Both the position numbers and the translations under genes were made by a program. Source: Pseudo-nitzschia pungens (Eukaryota; Bacillariophyta; Bacillariophyceae; Bacillariales; Bacillariaceae). Taken from it: a stretch of DNA of 64,000 nucleotides. This document shows, in pieces, positions 10,725-21,118 of the stretch. Position 1 is the stretch's first letter. Each line of letters starts with the position of its first letter. The stretch lies in contig CM074768.1 in the NCBI GenBank assembly GCA_037355855.1, forward strand, positions 1,922,001 through 1,986,000, in the 5' to 3' direction. Below the pieces are notes generated by a model. The model was not told where the DNA came from and did no database searches. It saw only the letters and a list, made by a program, of their open reading frames with translations.

Positions 10725-11188
10725 CCGCCCCGCCATACGAAAGGTTCTCAAGCAATACTATCACAATTAAAATCATATCTGAAACAAACAACAAAATATA
10801 CACGAATCATGACGTCGCTCATCGTAGTTCGTTTTGCAAATAAGGCTCCGTAAGTTTACGACACAGACCAGCAGCACCGACAATAACAAGTTTACTATAA
10901 TTCAAGATGGCATTTACTGCAGTACGGTCGTAGTAAAGTCCTTCCAACATTCCTTTGCCTCGACTACGGCAATTTTGCTGTGTGCGCACTATATCTCTAT
11001 CTCCATGAACATTCCAAACCGTGTTGTCGGGACAAACAAACATTACTAAATCACGATAAAGTAGTTCGGGGTTCAATCTTTGGTCATTGATTCATTCCAT
11101 TCTCTTCTCTTCTCGTCTCCTCCGTGCCGGAAACAGCACGCAACCGCTCCGTCGTCTTCGGATACCGTGTCCTGGTCGTGGTGTGTTT
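10725..11188. other. Convergent 3' spacer, conserved in the duplicate
   Basis: It probably holds the 3' UTRs of the M11 gene and of the minus-strand Cys-rich gene. An 85-codon minus-strand frame (10819-11076) exists, but in the duplicate it is broken by a 5-bp insertion, so I do not call it. Confidence 0.5.
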
Positions 11189-11566
11189 TTAAATGCCATA
11201 GAATGCCGCGGCGGTTGTGGCAACAGCTCCGAGTGCGGTCACGGTCCAAGCTCCCACGGTCGGAGCGGCGGAGTAAGTGACGGCGGTGTAATTAGCGACG
11301 GCTTCCTTGATCTCGGCGGTGAGTTCTTCATCCGCGCCAAATTTGCTCGTGCAATAGTTGGCACCGGGATATTCGGGACTCTCCTGCTCCGGGCCGCAGC
11401 AGATATAGTATTCTCGAATACTTTGATAGCCGTAATCGGTGAAGCACTTGCCCTTGTTGGGAGAGAACCCGTCAACGCATTCTGCCATTTCGATACAGAA
11501 GGCATTGAAAACCGAAGGGAAGGAGAGGCACAACGCTGCAATGATCAAGTTGCGAAGGACAAACAT
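11189..11566 (-). CDS. Small secreted Cys-rich protein, one-domain form
   Basis: The product has 125 residues. It has a signal peptide (MFVLRNLIIAALCLSFPSVF), then one Cys domain with the spacing C-x5-C-x10-C-x14-CC-x14-C, an acidic helix-like stretch (EELTAEIKEAVANY), and a hydrophobic C-terminal tail (VGAWTVTALGAVATTAAAFY) that could be a GPI signal or a membrane anchor. The paralogue at 34417-34998 has the same ends but a second Cys domain in the middle. I recognise no named family. It is likely a cell-surface or secreted protein. Confidence 0.7.
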   Translation of the reverse strand: MFVLRNLIIAALCLSFPSVFNAFCIEMAECVDGFSPNKGKCFTDYGYQSIREYYICCGPEQESPEYPGANYCTSKFGADEELTAEIKEAVANYTAVTYSAAPTVGAWTVTALGAVATTAAAFYGI

Positions 11567-12315
11567 GGTTGAGAATATCTTCGTTGGTTGGTATTGCGGT
11601 GTTTTATTGCAATCTTTTCAGAAGTGTCACTGGACAAAGCGGTCTGTAGTGACAACATTATGAGGTATGCGTTGGAATGCCAAAATCGAAGAAAAACAGA
11701 GGATATCTGTTGCTTTTTGTATTGGATCGTTTTGGAACAGAGTACAAGTAAGGCTTTACCTAAGGCTACTGTACACGTACGGTAACCTTACCGCCGAAAG
11801 TGTTTTTTTTTTCTTCTTTTTATCTTCTCCAACGGAATTCCTTGCAGCTGTCCCAGCAGTGTCACCATTCTGCCAATGACAGCCGTTGAGACCGACGAAA
11901 GATTTTTGTCGTCTACTTCCCCTCAAAAAACAAACATTGAGATACCGGTAGAACTTTTGGATGTCGCGTTCTGACATTTTCTATTTTCTTCGATCTCACT
12001 TCCTCATGATACTACAAATTACTTCGTACTTCGTATTTATTATTTCTTCTACCGGCGATTCTACCATTACTGTTCTTGGCGATCCTCAATCCTGTGCCAA
12101 TATACCGGTACCCGGGTACCGTATCGGTAAAATGCAACCGTAGTTGCGCGCGCTATGCGCCCGTGCAACTCCTACTACTTAGTACCTACACATAGGTACG
12201 TTCCTAAGTACGCCTCATTTTTTGACGGACGGGACCGTTTTTAATGGCTGAGAGTACAGTACCGGTTGCTCTCTAGACCCCCTTCAGATTGCAGGAACAG
12301 TAGTTTTTTTCTCCG
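11567..12315. other. Spacer: end of duplication copy A, then AT-rich DNA
   Basis: The first ~440 bases belong to the duplicated segment (upstream region of the Cys-rich gene). The rest up to the piggyBac-like terminus contains ACCGGTACCCGGGTACC and other palindromic GTACC words near 12103. No gene is seen. Confidence 0.5.
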
Positions 12316-15300
12316 TATCCCTTAATCGTTCGCGCGTAATACTTGTATAGAAGTACAAAAAAAATATAATTTTTCGTAATTTTTGACCCACCCGATGACC
12401 AAATCGTCAACCGAGTTCTGTGTTCTAGAGACAATGAAAGCACCTCTATCTGCAATAAAGTAACAAATAATCACCAATACTTGTAGTCAATAACATAGAT
12501 ATGGGTTTTTTATTATTTACTTGGGGAATTTTGATAAATTTTAGTAGATTTCGGCTGATTTTTGTACATCGGGCCCGTGATTCGGCGTGATTTTCGCACC
12601 ATTCGTCCTCCACCATTCGGCCGCCCGAGCCCTGAATACTCCAAATAAAGACACAAGAACACTTTGAAAGGCCCTGCAAACAACAAGGGGTGGTGAATTT
12701 GTATCAGTACTTGCCGTCGTCAAGGCACAGGCCAAACATGATTGCGAACGACCGAATCGAATCGAACAACCGGCGAATCGAATGAACCGAATCGAATCGA
12801 ACAACCGAATCGAATGGGAATAAAAGCAGCAGCAACAACAGCAGCAAGACGCTCACCAGCAAGAGGCTAGTAAGAAATCCTCCTCTTTCCTTTTTTTTTA
12901 ACAGAGAGCTCAGTAAAGTTGTTCTTCAGCAATTCCTTCTGTGATAAAATATCAGCAGACCGGTGAAATGTCCCATAGCACTCAATACACAAATGGACGT
13001 TGCATGTGGCGCAGCGCATCAGCGTCCCTTGCTTCCTCAGTCCAAGCCAAGCATGCAGAGCACACCTAGTTGCTTTCCTTGTTGGAGGAAATGGGTAGTG
13101 GTCCAAGTTTCTATCCAGTCGCCGACAGAGACTTCCATTGTGTTGCAGGGACTTGTCTGTAACTCTAAAAGATTTTCGACTCGTCATTTCATCAGTGTCA
13201 GCACCTTCACCACCAGTGGAGGGGCTTGTTAAAGGAGAGATGGTTGGGTCAAGTCCATCAAGATCAAATTGGGCTGTACAATTGAACATGTGAGCATCAA
13301 ATTCAGCTTCAACACCATGAGGGTTCACCCAGTACTCTCCAATTGCCCTCCTAAAGTCATAGTGACGTGCATACCGGGGATTCTTCACTCCTTCTTCTTC
13401 ACATAAAGATAAGTACAGCTTGTAGGCGTTCGTCAGGAGCACTCCTGTTCCCCAAAACATAACAGACCACCACCACTTCCTGTTCCGTACATTTTGATCC
13501 AATCTGTAGACTCCTCTGAGCTGGTCAGCAATATCAACGTCGCCCATACCGTTGTTGTATGTATCTAACTGGTTGAGACGGAGGAATTTCATCCTCTCCT
13601 TTTGATTTGTATCAACGTTGTAAATGATCTTCTCTTTTTCAACCCATTCAATTTTAGTAGTAACCATACTCAAATAGTGTACTGGCTTGGTATCATACAC
13701 ACTGGATGCAATAAGAAACGAACATTCCGGATCCCCTTCAAGAACAGCAGCTTTAACCGTACCACGAGCCGCTCTTTCTTCGCGGGCATTTTTCAGTTCC
13801 TGCTGAAACACACAGTCAGGGATGCCACGGTTTGCCTTACGAGCAACTCCATGACAAAGGACTCGCTTTGAATGCTTGAACGCTGCCTTGCAGAACAGTA
13901 CTGAGTTGTACAGGTTGTCCATCCCCACATGGTGGTGCTCGTCCTTCAAGGAATCAAACAGAGCCATCGTACGGGCATGCAGCGGAGACAGATTCCAGTC
14001 CAAGTACTTTTTAGGGGCAGGATCGTTCCTCATGTAGACTTGGTAACAGTATCCATTATCACAGAGGGCGTCAGCTTGAAATCCATCACCCTCCTTCTTG
14101 TACGTGATCCGTCGCTTGTCTTGGTGGACACCCTTGAAGCGCATGGTCATCTCATCCACTGCTATTTGACGAGCCAGCATCCAAGCCTGGGGACACCGCC
14201 AATTAATCCACTTGAGTAGAGGGCGGACCTTCCAGTTGGGGAAATCCCTACGCGAAGGAACATCAATGCGAGGATCTTGGCAAGCAAGAAATGCCTTGAA
14301 GTGCTTGTGCCGTTTCTGCGGATTGCTGAAGCTCCGGCTCATCGCTTGATAGACGAAGTCGTTCCCCGCAATTCTGTCATTCCTTGTCGATCGCAACTTG
14401 TATTCAACACGAGCTGTTGGAACAAGTCCGTGTAACACATACAATCCAAAGAATTGCCGCAACTCCACAGTCTCAAATGGAACAAACTCAGGGTAGATCT
14501 TCTCGCCAGCAGCAGCAAGAGAGGCTTTGACGTTTGTCCAGTGCCGCATCGATTCAAAACTGAAGTGTTGCTTGTCCTTTGCATCCGAATTCAATGGAAG
14601 AAAGACGTCAGCAAACTGCCATGGTGGGGAATGAACTGATAGCTTGTGTTTCTCCTTGAACGCTGGATCGCAACAGCCTTTCTCCCGTACTGACCGTGTC
14701 ATGAGGGGCTCCCCGTCTGGACCCTTCCTGATTTTACCACGACGGTCCAAGTCAGGCTCTGTCTTCACTCCTTTGAACTCAGGGATATCAAAGATCTCCG
14801 CATAGTTGTATTTCTTGGGGGGAGGAGCAAGTCTCGCGTCCACTTCTGGTACAGTTGGAGCTCTTGCAATTGTAAAAGAAGGGTTTGCTGGCTCCTCCAC
14901 CACTGTGCCTTCAGGGTGAAGCTCTCGCCAGAATACAGTATCAGGGAACAATCGCATCAAGTTTCTGCTTCTTCTACTAGATGGTTCCTTGTTGTTCTTG
15001 TTCTTCCTTGGACGTCCACTTCTTGCTGGTCGTTTGCTATCGCTCGTCGTTGTTCTTGCTTCCTCCACTGTATCGAATCGACGTATCTTCCTGTCTATTG
15101 CCTTCTTCAATCGATCGATAAGATCACTCTTCTTTCCAGAGGTTGATTGGCATCGAAGTTTCAGTTCTTCCTTGAGCCATAGGACTGTTTGCATTTCTAA
15201 ATTAACAGGAGGAGGCTTGTCGTTTTCTTTGCTGACAGCAGCGGCGTCTTTTTCTTCCACCACAGCAGCAGTTCCATCCTTCTCTTTTTCTTTGTTGTCG

Positions 15301-16089
15301 CCGGCGTCCGAAGCTCCTCCTCCTGTTGGTGCCGGGGGTGGTAGTATGCCACCACCACCACCAGCATGATGTTGTTCTTCACCATCCGGATTGCTGTCAG
15401 CAACAGCAACGAGACCTGTTTTCGCTCCTTCGTCGACGAAGTTAATTTCTCCAGTTTCTTCAAACTGATCCCCCTCAGCAATAATTGCATCGAAAAAGGG
15501 GCCCTTGGCGCCATCACTATCATACCCTTGATCAAACCTCAATGAACGCTTAAAAAGATTCCCAAGGTTCCTAATCCTTGGGCTATCAATAACCTCAGTT
15601 TCTGTGGATGCTGGGGGTTCTTTTGGTGCCCCGGTGGTTGCTGGGGAGTCATGATCGGTATTTTCGGCCGGTTTCGACATGATGGTACGGCACCGAATTA
15701 CAAAAACAGTTCGAATTTCACTTATTTCTGGAGCAATCGATCCGTAAATGGCTCCAATTGTAGCTCTCTAATAGGGGAAGAGAATGATGTACTTGGATCT
15801 TGAATCGGTGGACAGGAAGTACTCCGTTTAAATTAATTCCCATGGTGATATCAATATTTCCGGAAATACTGCTGTTGGTGTTTTGCGCACTCTTGTTGCT
15901 GCTGCTGGAGCTCCGGTGGATCGAATATTGACAGTAGGGACCTGGGACAAAGTGTTTTCTAGGCCAAAATTTTATGCTGAATCTAAATATGAAGTCCTTT
16001 AAGAGATTGTAGAGAGTTAAGAGTTTCGTTTAGCCCCCTGAAGTTGGGTACGAAATACTGCTATAGAAGTACAGAACGATTAAGGGATA
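12316..16089 (-). mobile_element. PiggyBac-like DNA transposon, copy 1 (full length)
   Basis: The 3774-bp element is bounded by the 13-bp inverted motif TATCCCTTAATCG (12316-12328, and its complement at 16077-16089). The same motif bounds copy 2 at 24969-28580. Just inside are longer similar stretches (TAGAAGTAC on both sides). It carries one gene, on the minus strand. The non-coding flank at 12470-12790 is nearly the same as 28090-28440 in copy 2. Target duplications are not clean: TTAA lies outside the right end only. Confidence 0.75.
12867..15680 (-). CDS. PiggyBac-like transposase with SAP domain
   Basis: The product has 937 residues from the ATG at 15680, and the frame is intact. The N-terminal third is acidic and low-complexity, with a SAP-like DNA-binding helix pair at about 165-200 (WLKEELKLRCQSTSGKKSDL then IDRLKKAI). 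The transposase core follows, with the three acidic residues expected of the DDE_Tnp_1_7 family: Asp509 (AVDEMTMRFKG), Asp588 (HVGMDNLYNS) and Asp716 (GMGDVDIADQLRG). The C-terminus has a Cys/His zinc-binding region (CALHAWLGL, RCATCNVHLCIECYGTFH). PiggyBac enzymes cut and paste DNA, usually at TTAA. The SAP domain is an added feature, perhaps for AT-rich or matrix-associated DNA. It may still be active. Confidence 0.9.
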   Translation of the reverse strand: MSKPAENTDHDSPATTGAPKEPPASTETEVIDSPRIRNLGNLFKRSLRFDQGYDSDGAKGPFFDAIIAEGDQFEETGEINFVDEGAKTGLVAVADSNPDGEEQHHAGGGGGILPPPAPTGGGASDAGDNKEKEKDGTAAVVEEKDAAAVSKENDKPPPVNLEMQTVLWLKEELKLRCQSTSGKKSDLIDRLKKAIDRKIRRFDTVEEARTTTSDSKRPARSGRPRKNKNNKEPSSRRSRNLMRLFPDTVFWRELHPEGTVVEEPANPSFTIARAPTVPEVDARLAPPPKKYNYAEIFDIPEFKGVKTEPDLDRRGKIRKGPDGEPLMTRSVREKGCCDPAFKEKHKLSVHSPPWQFADVFLPLNSDAKDKQHFSFESMRHWTNVKASLAAAGEKIYPEFVPFETVELRQFFGLYVLHGLVPTARVEYKLRSTRNDRIAGNDFVYQAMSRSFSNPQKRHKHFKAFLACQDPRIDVPSRRDFPNWKVRPLLKWINWRCPQAWMLARQIAVDEMTMRFKGVHQDKRRITYKKEGDGFQADALCDNGYCYQVYMRNDPAPKKYLDWNLSPLHARTMALFDSLKDEHHHVGMDNLYNSVLFCKAAFKHSKRVLCHGVARKANRGIPDCVFQQELKNAREERAARGTVKAAVLEGDPECSFLIASSVYDTKPVHYLSMVTTKIEWVEKEKIIYNVDTNQKERMKFLRLNQLDTYNNGMGDVDIADQLRGVYRLDQNVRNRKWWWSVMFWGTGVLLTNAYKLYLSLCEEEGVKNPRYARHYDFRRAIGEYWVNPHGVEAEFDAHMFNCTAQFDLDGLDPTISPLTSPSTGGEGADTDEMTSRKSFRVTDKSLQHNGSLCRRLDRNLDHYPFPPTRKATRCALHAWLGLRKQGTLMRCATCNVHLCIECYGTFHRSADILSQKELLKNNFTELSVKKKGKRRISY

Positions 16090-17804
16090 TTAACACGGAG
16101 GCGCGCAACCTTCGTTGCATTATTAATAAAGACAGGACTCCTGTCTATCGAAATTTCTGTCAGTTGCCTCTCCGAAAGCTTCACAAAATCCCCTGTAATC
16201 CACTGTTTGCTCACTATTTCACAAAAAAAGACAAAGCACCAAAACACCAAAACACCATGCCAAGGCTACTGTTACTATTAGTACTACTACTTCTATTAGT
16301 AGTAGTAGTGGTGGTAGTGGTAGTAGTACTAGTAATACTAGTAATAGTACTAGTAGTGCTGGTAGTACTACTACTACTAGTAGTACTAGTACTACTAGTA
16401 ATACTACTAGTACTACTTTGATATTTGATCATCAGCCAGAGATATGAATAAGACAACAGAAACAGCAATAACAGCAGCCCACGGAGTGCTGGCAAACAAT
16501 GAGTCTACAGGGGGATACTGTTCAAGCGCTATTGTACATGCTCAGATACTACAAGACACTCCCCTAGAGGTACAATAGTATTAGTCAATAGTGGGGGCAT
16601 GATTTAGTGCTATATTTAAAGGAGTTAGCTCAGCTCAGCTCAGCTCAGCTCTGTATTTGTGACAGCATCTTATTCCCTTGTAGCATAGCACTCCAGCATG
16701 GGCATGGTGATACCAATGGTGGTATGCATCTTAGTACTACTACTACTACTACTAGTATTACTAGCATCATTTCATGTATTTGTACAATACTACTAGTTCC
16801 ATGAGAACATCTAAACGAGTGTGAGCTCTGGTATATCAAACAAACAATCACATCTGGAATACATGCTGGCGCCTATCAGGACACTAGTACTCTAGGTAGT
16901 ACCAGTAGTATTATCCTGGCAGCCTTGCACCAACACCCCCCTGTTTCACTAGTACTAGTACTAGTATTGCTGTTTGTTTTGTTGGCTAGGGGAAGTACCC
17001 CTGTTGTTGCTGCTAAGGCATGTTTTCAAAGTTCAAGTTTATTGTTGTTACCCTTGCCGGTCTGTGAATCTGCTCATCTTTAGATTGGCCGAAGAGATGT
17101 CAAGTAAAATCAGATAACATCTAAAGAAAAAATCGATGTCAAATTTTATCACGTGATTTTACACGGTGTTTTTAGTTTTCGACTTGGAAATATTTTTGTG
17201 ATGCGTTCTACCGGTCTTAGGCATCGCTCACACCCATCTGAGTGAGAGTGAATGCCATGTAGGATTGTACGTGTTTCCCTGGTACTCATTCTTTTTGTAA
17301 CCAAATGAGTTTTGCGCGCGCCAAATGAGCCCACGTAGAAATTCTACATGTTTTCTAGTACTCATTCTTTTTAGTTGCATTCTGTGTAGTTACCATCACC
17401 GTACCGCAGGGGTCATAATAGAATGGGGTGCGACACGATGCGCTCTCTCGTACAAAACTCCATTCAAATCTGAAAAAAAAATTACCTACGGTACGTAAGT
17501 TACGGTAAGGTTTACCGTATGCGTGGCACAACTAACAAAAGTTGTACCGGAGTTTTTTTTTCATTTTCGTTTTTACTTCGTAACTAACAAACACTAGTTA
17601 AAATACCTTAACTTCAGATAGTAATGACTCAATCAAAAATCAATTCTAATCTTTATTTCAAATACCTGCATTAGTTTAAACTGTTTTAAAAACAAGAATA
17701 TTCAATAAAAATGAGGTTTTGAACGAGTCGAAGGTCATCTATTACTGATACAAGATTGTAGGCCATTTTTTCTTCAGACGTGCTTGGTACCACGTACAAA
17801 TTGT
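16090..17804. other. Gene-free stretch with triplet repeats
   Basis: An imperfect ACT/AGT triplet repeat with ACTAGT and AGTACT palindromes covers about 16265-16420 and recurs near 16735-16800 and 16940-16970. AGCTC repeats lie at 16625-16650. The rest is AT-rich with some GTACGGTA words at 17487-17520. No gene is seen. Confidence 0.5.
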
Positions 17805-17904
17805 CAGTCATGCACCCAACTTCGCCAGTCATGCACCCAACTTCGCCAGTCATGCACCAAAATTTGCCAGTCATGCACCAAAATTTGCCAGTCATGCACC
17901 CAAA
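17805..17904. repeat. 21-bp minisatellite, five copies
   Basis: Units begin CAGTCATGCACC at 17805, 17826, 17847, 17868 and 17889. They come in two subtypes: the first two continue CAACTTCGC, the next two AAAATTTGC, and the last runs into CAAAAAGG. The frame coding MTGKFWC/MTGEVGC on the minus strand is a by-product. Confidence 0.85.
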
Positions 17905-18239
17905 AAGGCCGTAAATTAATCATATGTTTCATACCTAAGAAGGATATCTTTTGCGAAAAAAGCCAAATACGCAGATCTGGTATTTGTAGGCGGAGTTACA
18001 TCATGATAAACGGAACTAACAAATACCTTAAGTAACGATTGACCTGAGGGGGTACCGGTAGTACTACGGTAGTGGAGTTGTATGCCATCACGGCCTGTAC
18101 TTCAGTAAAATTAAAGTCTAATTTGAGGGAAAAGTCCCTGTTTTTCCGATGAAATTTATGTATTTTTAGTAAGGTTACTTGTACATCTGAGTACAATTAC
18201 TACTAGTACAGTACATACCTATTAAGTACTACTATGTCA
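17905..18239. other. Spacer without a recognisable gene
   Basis: AT-rich DNA lies between the 21-bp minisatellite and the second ~168-bp array, with a GGGGGTACCGGTAGTACTACGGTAG-type cluster near 18048. I see no gene. Confidence 0.4.
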
Positions 18240-18900
18240 CCCTTATTTCTCTACAGTTCTGTCTATCTGTTAGCACACTGACTACTATCTTATAATACAT
18301 GGTTGCTAAGAGGAGCTGGGGTATGTAGATCTGGTACTAATCCTACTGCTACTGGAAGGCCCAGAATCCTGTCTACTAGCATCCTATTTAGTATGTCCCC
18401 CTTATTTCTATACAGTTCTGTCTATCTGTTAGCACACTGAATATCTTATAATATTATAAGGCTGCTGCTAAGAGCTGGGGTATGATACTATAGATCTGGT
18501 ACAATTCCTACTGGAAGGGCCCAGCATCCTGTCTAGCATCCTATTTAGTATGTCCCCCTTAGTATTTCTGTACAGTTCTGTCTACTACTATCTGTTACTA
18601 GCACAGCACTGAATATCTCATAATATACCACTACTAGTAGGGCTGCTAAGAGCTGGGGTATGGTGTAGAGTTGGTCCTTGTAATCCTCCTACTGCTGGAA
18701 GGGCCCAGCATCCTGTCTAGTAGCATCCTATTTAGTATCATGTCCCCCTTATTTCTGTACAGTTTTGTCTATATCTTACTAGCTAGTAGCACACTCACTA
18801 TCTTATAATATAGGGCTGCTAAGAGCTGGGGTATGTAGATCTGGTACAAATCCTACTACTTGATAGGCTCAGCATCCTGTCTAGCATCCTGTCTAGGAGC
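18240..18900. repeat. Tandem repeat array, ~168-bp unit, four copies (second locus)
   Basis: The landmark CTGGGGTATG occurs at 18316, 18475, 18653 and 18826 (periods 159, 178, 173), with GATCTGGTA, CCTACTG and GGGCCCAGCATCCTGTCTAG as in the array at 2641-3415. A diagnostic difference is GTCCCCCTTATTTCT, with fewer CATCCAGT words. It is clearly the same repeat family at a second site. Confidence 0.8.
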
Positions 18901-19450
18901 TTCTTCTTGGTACTAGTTGGGATGATGCTGATAACCTGCGAAATGCTGTTGGTGTGCTCCTATTTATTACAATGAGAGTGAGGTTATTCACTACTAGTAG
19001 TTGCTAGGGATTCATCCTCACACTGCAAGTAAGGTTACTATGATCGGTAATCTTACTAGTACTTCTAACACAATAGTAGCGCCGGTGGTATGGTGAGTTC
19101 GGTCGAAAACTTTCTTCGACACCAAAAATTACTAACAATGATTACAAGTAGTAGTACAGTAGTAAGTTACCGGTATTCTTAACCGTAGGGTACAGTAACC
19201 TTACAGAAAGTAAGTTACGGTGCTACAAAAATAGGTTGAAGGTTGACCGAAGAAAATGGAATGCTAGTGCGGTACGTAGTACAGTACCGTACCGTAGGGT
19301 AAGGTAAGGCTTACCGTAGTTTGCTGTTCTTCGTTCTTTTTGGTTGATGATTAGAAGTTAACCTTAATCTTACCTTAAGTTACTGTACGGTAAGATTAGT
19401 GCGAAGTATTTTTTGCAAACTCGTTTCGTCCGACAAAACTACGATTTCGG
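18901..19450. other. Spacer with dense GTACGGTA-type motifs
   Basis: This is the 3' flank of the HSF gene. The stretch 19145-19400 is packed with GGTAAGTTACCGG, CCGTAGGGTA, GTACCGTACCGTAGGG and TTACCTTAAG words. No gene is seen. Confidence 0.5.
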
Positions 19451-21118
19451 TTACGGGTAGTAATAATAGCAGAACGTGGTGGGAGAGCAGGACGGTTTCA
19501 GCAAGGTCGCCCAGCTGCTGGTAGTGGAACGTGGCGACGTCGACGACGAATACGCCGCATACGAATCCTCTCGGAGCAGGTGGTGCTGGTGGCCCTCGCC
19601 GACGCCGACGCCGACGCCGTTGCCAATGGTGTTGTTGCTGCCGCTGCCGCTGCTGATTTCCCCCTCTTGAGATCGGCGGAATGCCAATTCCACGGCCGCA
19701 ACGGCCTCCTGCACGATGCTGCCGTGGTTTCCCATCGCGAAGGGATTCGCGACAACATTCGTGTTTGTGTTTGTGTTTGTTGCGGTGCTGCTGCTGCTGC
19801 TTCTGGCGCTGCTGGTCGGTGTCGTTATTGCTATCGTCGGCAGTGCCGGCTTCGGCAGCAGGGGAGCGTGGGACAGGGAGAAGGCACCAATCCCCCGCAC
19901 CAGCCCGGTCGTTCGTTCGGCCTGCTGCCGTGGTGGAAGATCGATGGTTCGAATGGTTGGATCGTGGCCGTGGCCGTGGCCATCGCTGTTGCCGCGAATG
20001 TCCCTTTTGCAACCATTCCATTCGTGCGATGGATGTTCTTCCGACCGACACAGCGACCGACCCTGCGGTGTTGGCGATGATTCTTGGTTTGCTCGCGATT
20101 CCCGGCTCGCGGTCCCCGTTGCTCTCTCCCCTCCCGGACGGTAGTCCTTGTAGAAATCGGGCTGGTCCTCCGGCGCGACGATCCGTCGAAACCTTGTCCC
20201 CTTGATCTTGCGGCGGATCATGCCCTTCACCAGGTGTTTCCGGTGCCTCACGAAGCACGGGTGGTGGATGGCCCCCTTGTCCGGCCCGGCGACCGTGATC
20301 CTCGAAAAGCCGTACAGGTTCAACTGGCGCTGGAAGGACGCGTACTTGGTCTGGTTGTTGAAAAACCGGGGCATGATTTCCTCCACGAACCGGAGGGGCT
20401 GGTGGACCTTGAAGGCCCGGCCGTGGGGCTGCCATCCCACGATCGTCGATTTGCCCGCGCCGATTTTGTTTGTTTCGTCGCCGCCGCCGCCGCCTCCCAT
20501 CCTCGAGGCCTCGGCCTCCACGGCCTCGAGCATCATGTGGAGCTTGTAGGGAAAGGGCGTGGCGACGCCGCCCCTGGCGATGCTAGAAGCGCCCGGGATG
20601 GTTTGGATGGCGTTGCTGCTGCTGCTGCTGCTGGCGGGAGTGATGGTGCAACCGATCTTGCGATTACTGGCATTGTGGTTGCTGCTAGTAGTAGTGGTAG
20701 TAGTGGTAGTAGTAGTAGTAGTGTTGCTATGGTTGCTGTTGTTGTTGTTGTTGTTGTTCGGAGCGCCTTGTTTCGGTTGTTTAGCCTGAGAATATGGCGC
20801 TTTCCAGCTCGGTATGTAAGTTGTGGTAGTAGTTGTGTTGTTGGTGTTGTTTGTGGTACTGGTGATGGTAGAAGCATTGTAGCTGTTGTTGTTGTTGTTG
20901 TTGTGATTGTGGATTGGATCGATGTTATCGCGTGGTGGTAGTGTTGTGGGTGGTTCCACCAGAGCAAAAAGTCTGGCGTGGGCGGAGAGTGCCGCTGATG
21001 TTGCCAACGAAGAGGAGGAGGATTCGATGAAATTCATGGCCGGTGGTTGAATGTCTGTCTGTCTGTGTGGATGTGGATGTGGATGTGTGTGTATATTTGT
21101 GTGGGAATGAGGATGCAT
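19451..21118 (-). CDS. HSF: Heat-shock-factor-type transcription factor
   Basis: The frame encodes 555 residues from the ATG at 21118; a second in-frame ATG at 21037 (MNFIESSSSS) is an equally possible start. The N-terminus is low-complexity (Asn, Thr, His). The HSF DNA-binding domain spans about 187-305: FPYKLHMMLE, IVGWQPHGRAFKVH, FVEEIMPRFFNNQTKY, the recognition helix SFQRQLNLYGFSRI, then HPCFVRHRKHLV. A Gly insert sits in the first loop. There is no obvious heptad-repeat trimerisation region, and the long tail is Ser/Thr/Asn/Gly rich, as in many of the expanded diatom HSFs. It would act in the nucleus on nGAAn-type sites. The family call is firm; the target genes are unknown. Confidence 0.9.
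   Translation of the reverse strand: MHPHSHTNIHTHPHPHPHRQTDIQPPAMNFIESSSSSLATSAALSAHARLFALVEPPTTLPPRDNIDPIHNHNNNNNNSYNASTITSTTNNTNNTTTTTTYIPSWKAPYSQAKQPKQGAPNNNNNNNSNHSNTTTTTTTTTTTTSSNHNASNRKIGCTITPASSSSSSNAIQTIPGASSIARGGVATPFPYKLHMMLEAVEAEASRMGGGGGGDETNKIGAGKSTIVGWQPHGRAFKVHQPLRFVEEIMPRFFNNQTKYASFQRQLNLYGFSRITVAGPDKGAIHHPCFVRHRKHLVKGMIRRKIKGTRFRRIVAPEDQPDFYKDYRPGGERATGTASRESRANQESSPTPQGRSLCRSEEHPSHEWNGCKRDIRGNSDGHGHGHDPTIRTIDLPPRQQAERTTGLVRGIGAFSLSHAPLLPKPALPTIAITTPTSSARSSSSSTATNTNTNTNVVANPFAMGNHGSIVQEAVAAVELAFRRSQEGEISSGSGSNNTIGNGVGVGVGEGHQHHLLREDSYAAYSSSTSPRSTTSSWATLLKPSCSPTTFCYYYYP

Larger units (their letters stand above)
10425..12006. repeat. Segmental duplication, copy A
   Basis: This segment covers the 3' end of the M11 gene, the 464-base convergent spacer, the Cys-rich gene at 11189 and its upstream region. 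It is colinear with 33540-35557. Similarity starts near CGTCATCTCCAAT and ends near GATCTCACTTCCT. Copy A keeps the M11 reading frame intact, so it is probably closer to the ancestral state. Confidence 0.85.

Noticed and set aside
10819..11076. 85-codon minus-strand frame between the protease and the Cys-rich gene
   Set aside because: In the duplicate a 5-bp insertion near 34136 breaks it while neighbouring DNA stays similar, and it sits in a likely 3' UTR; no motif is seen.
17686..17895. Frame coding repeated MTGKFWC / MTGEVGC units
   Set aside because: It is produced by the 21-bp minisatellite, whose unit length is a multiple of three.
17805..17904. Possible CRISPR-like array
   Set aside because: Units are contiguous 21-bp tandem repeats without unique spacers, and the genome is eukaryotic.
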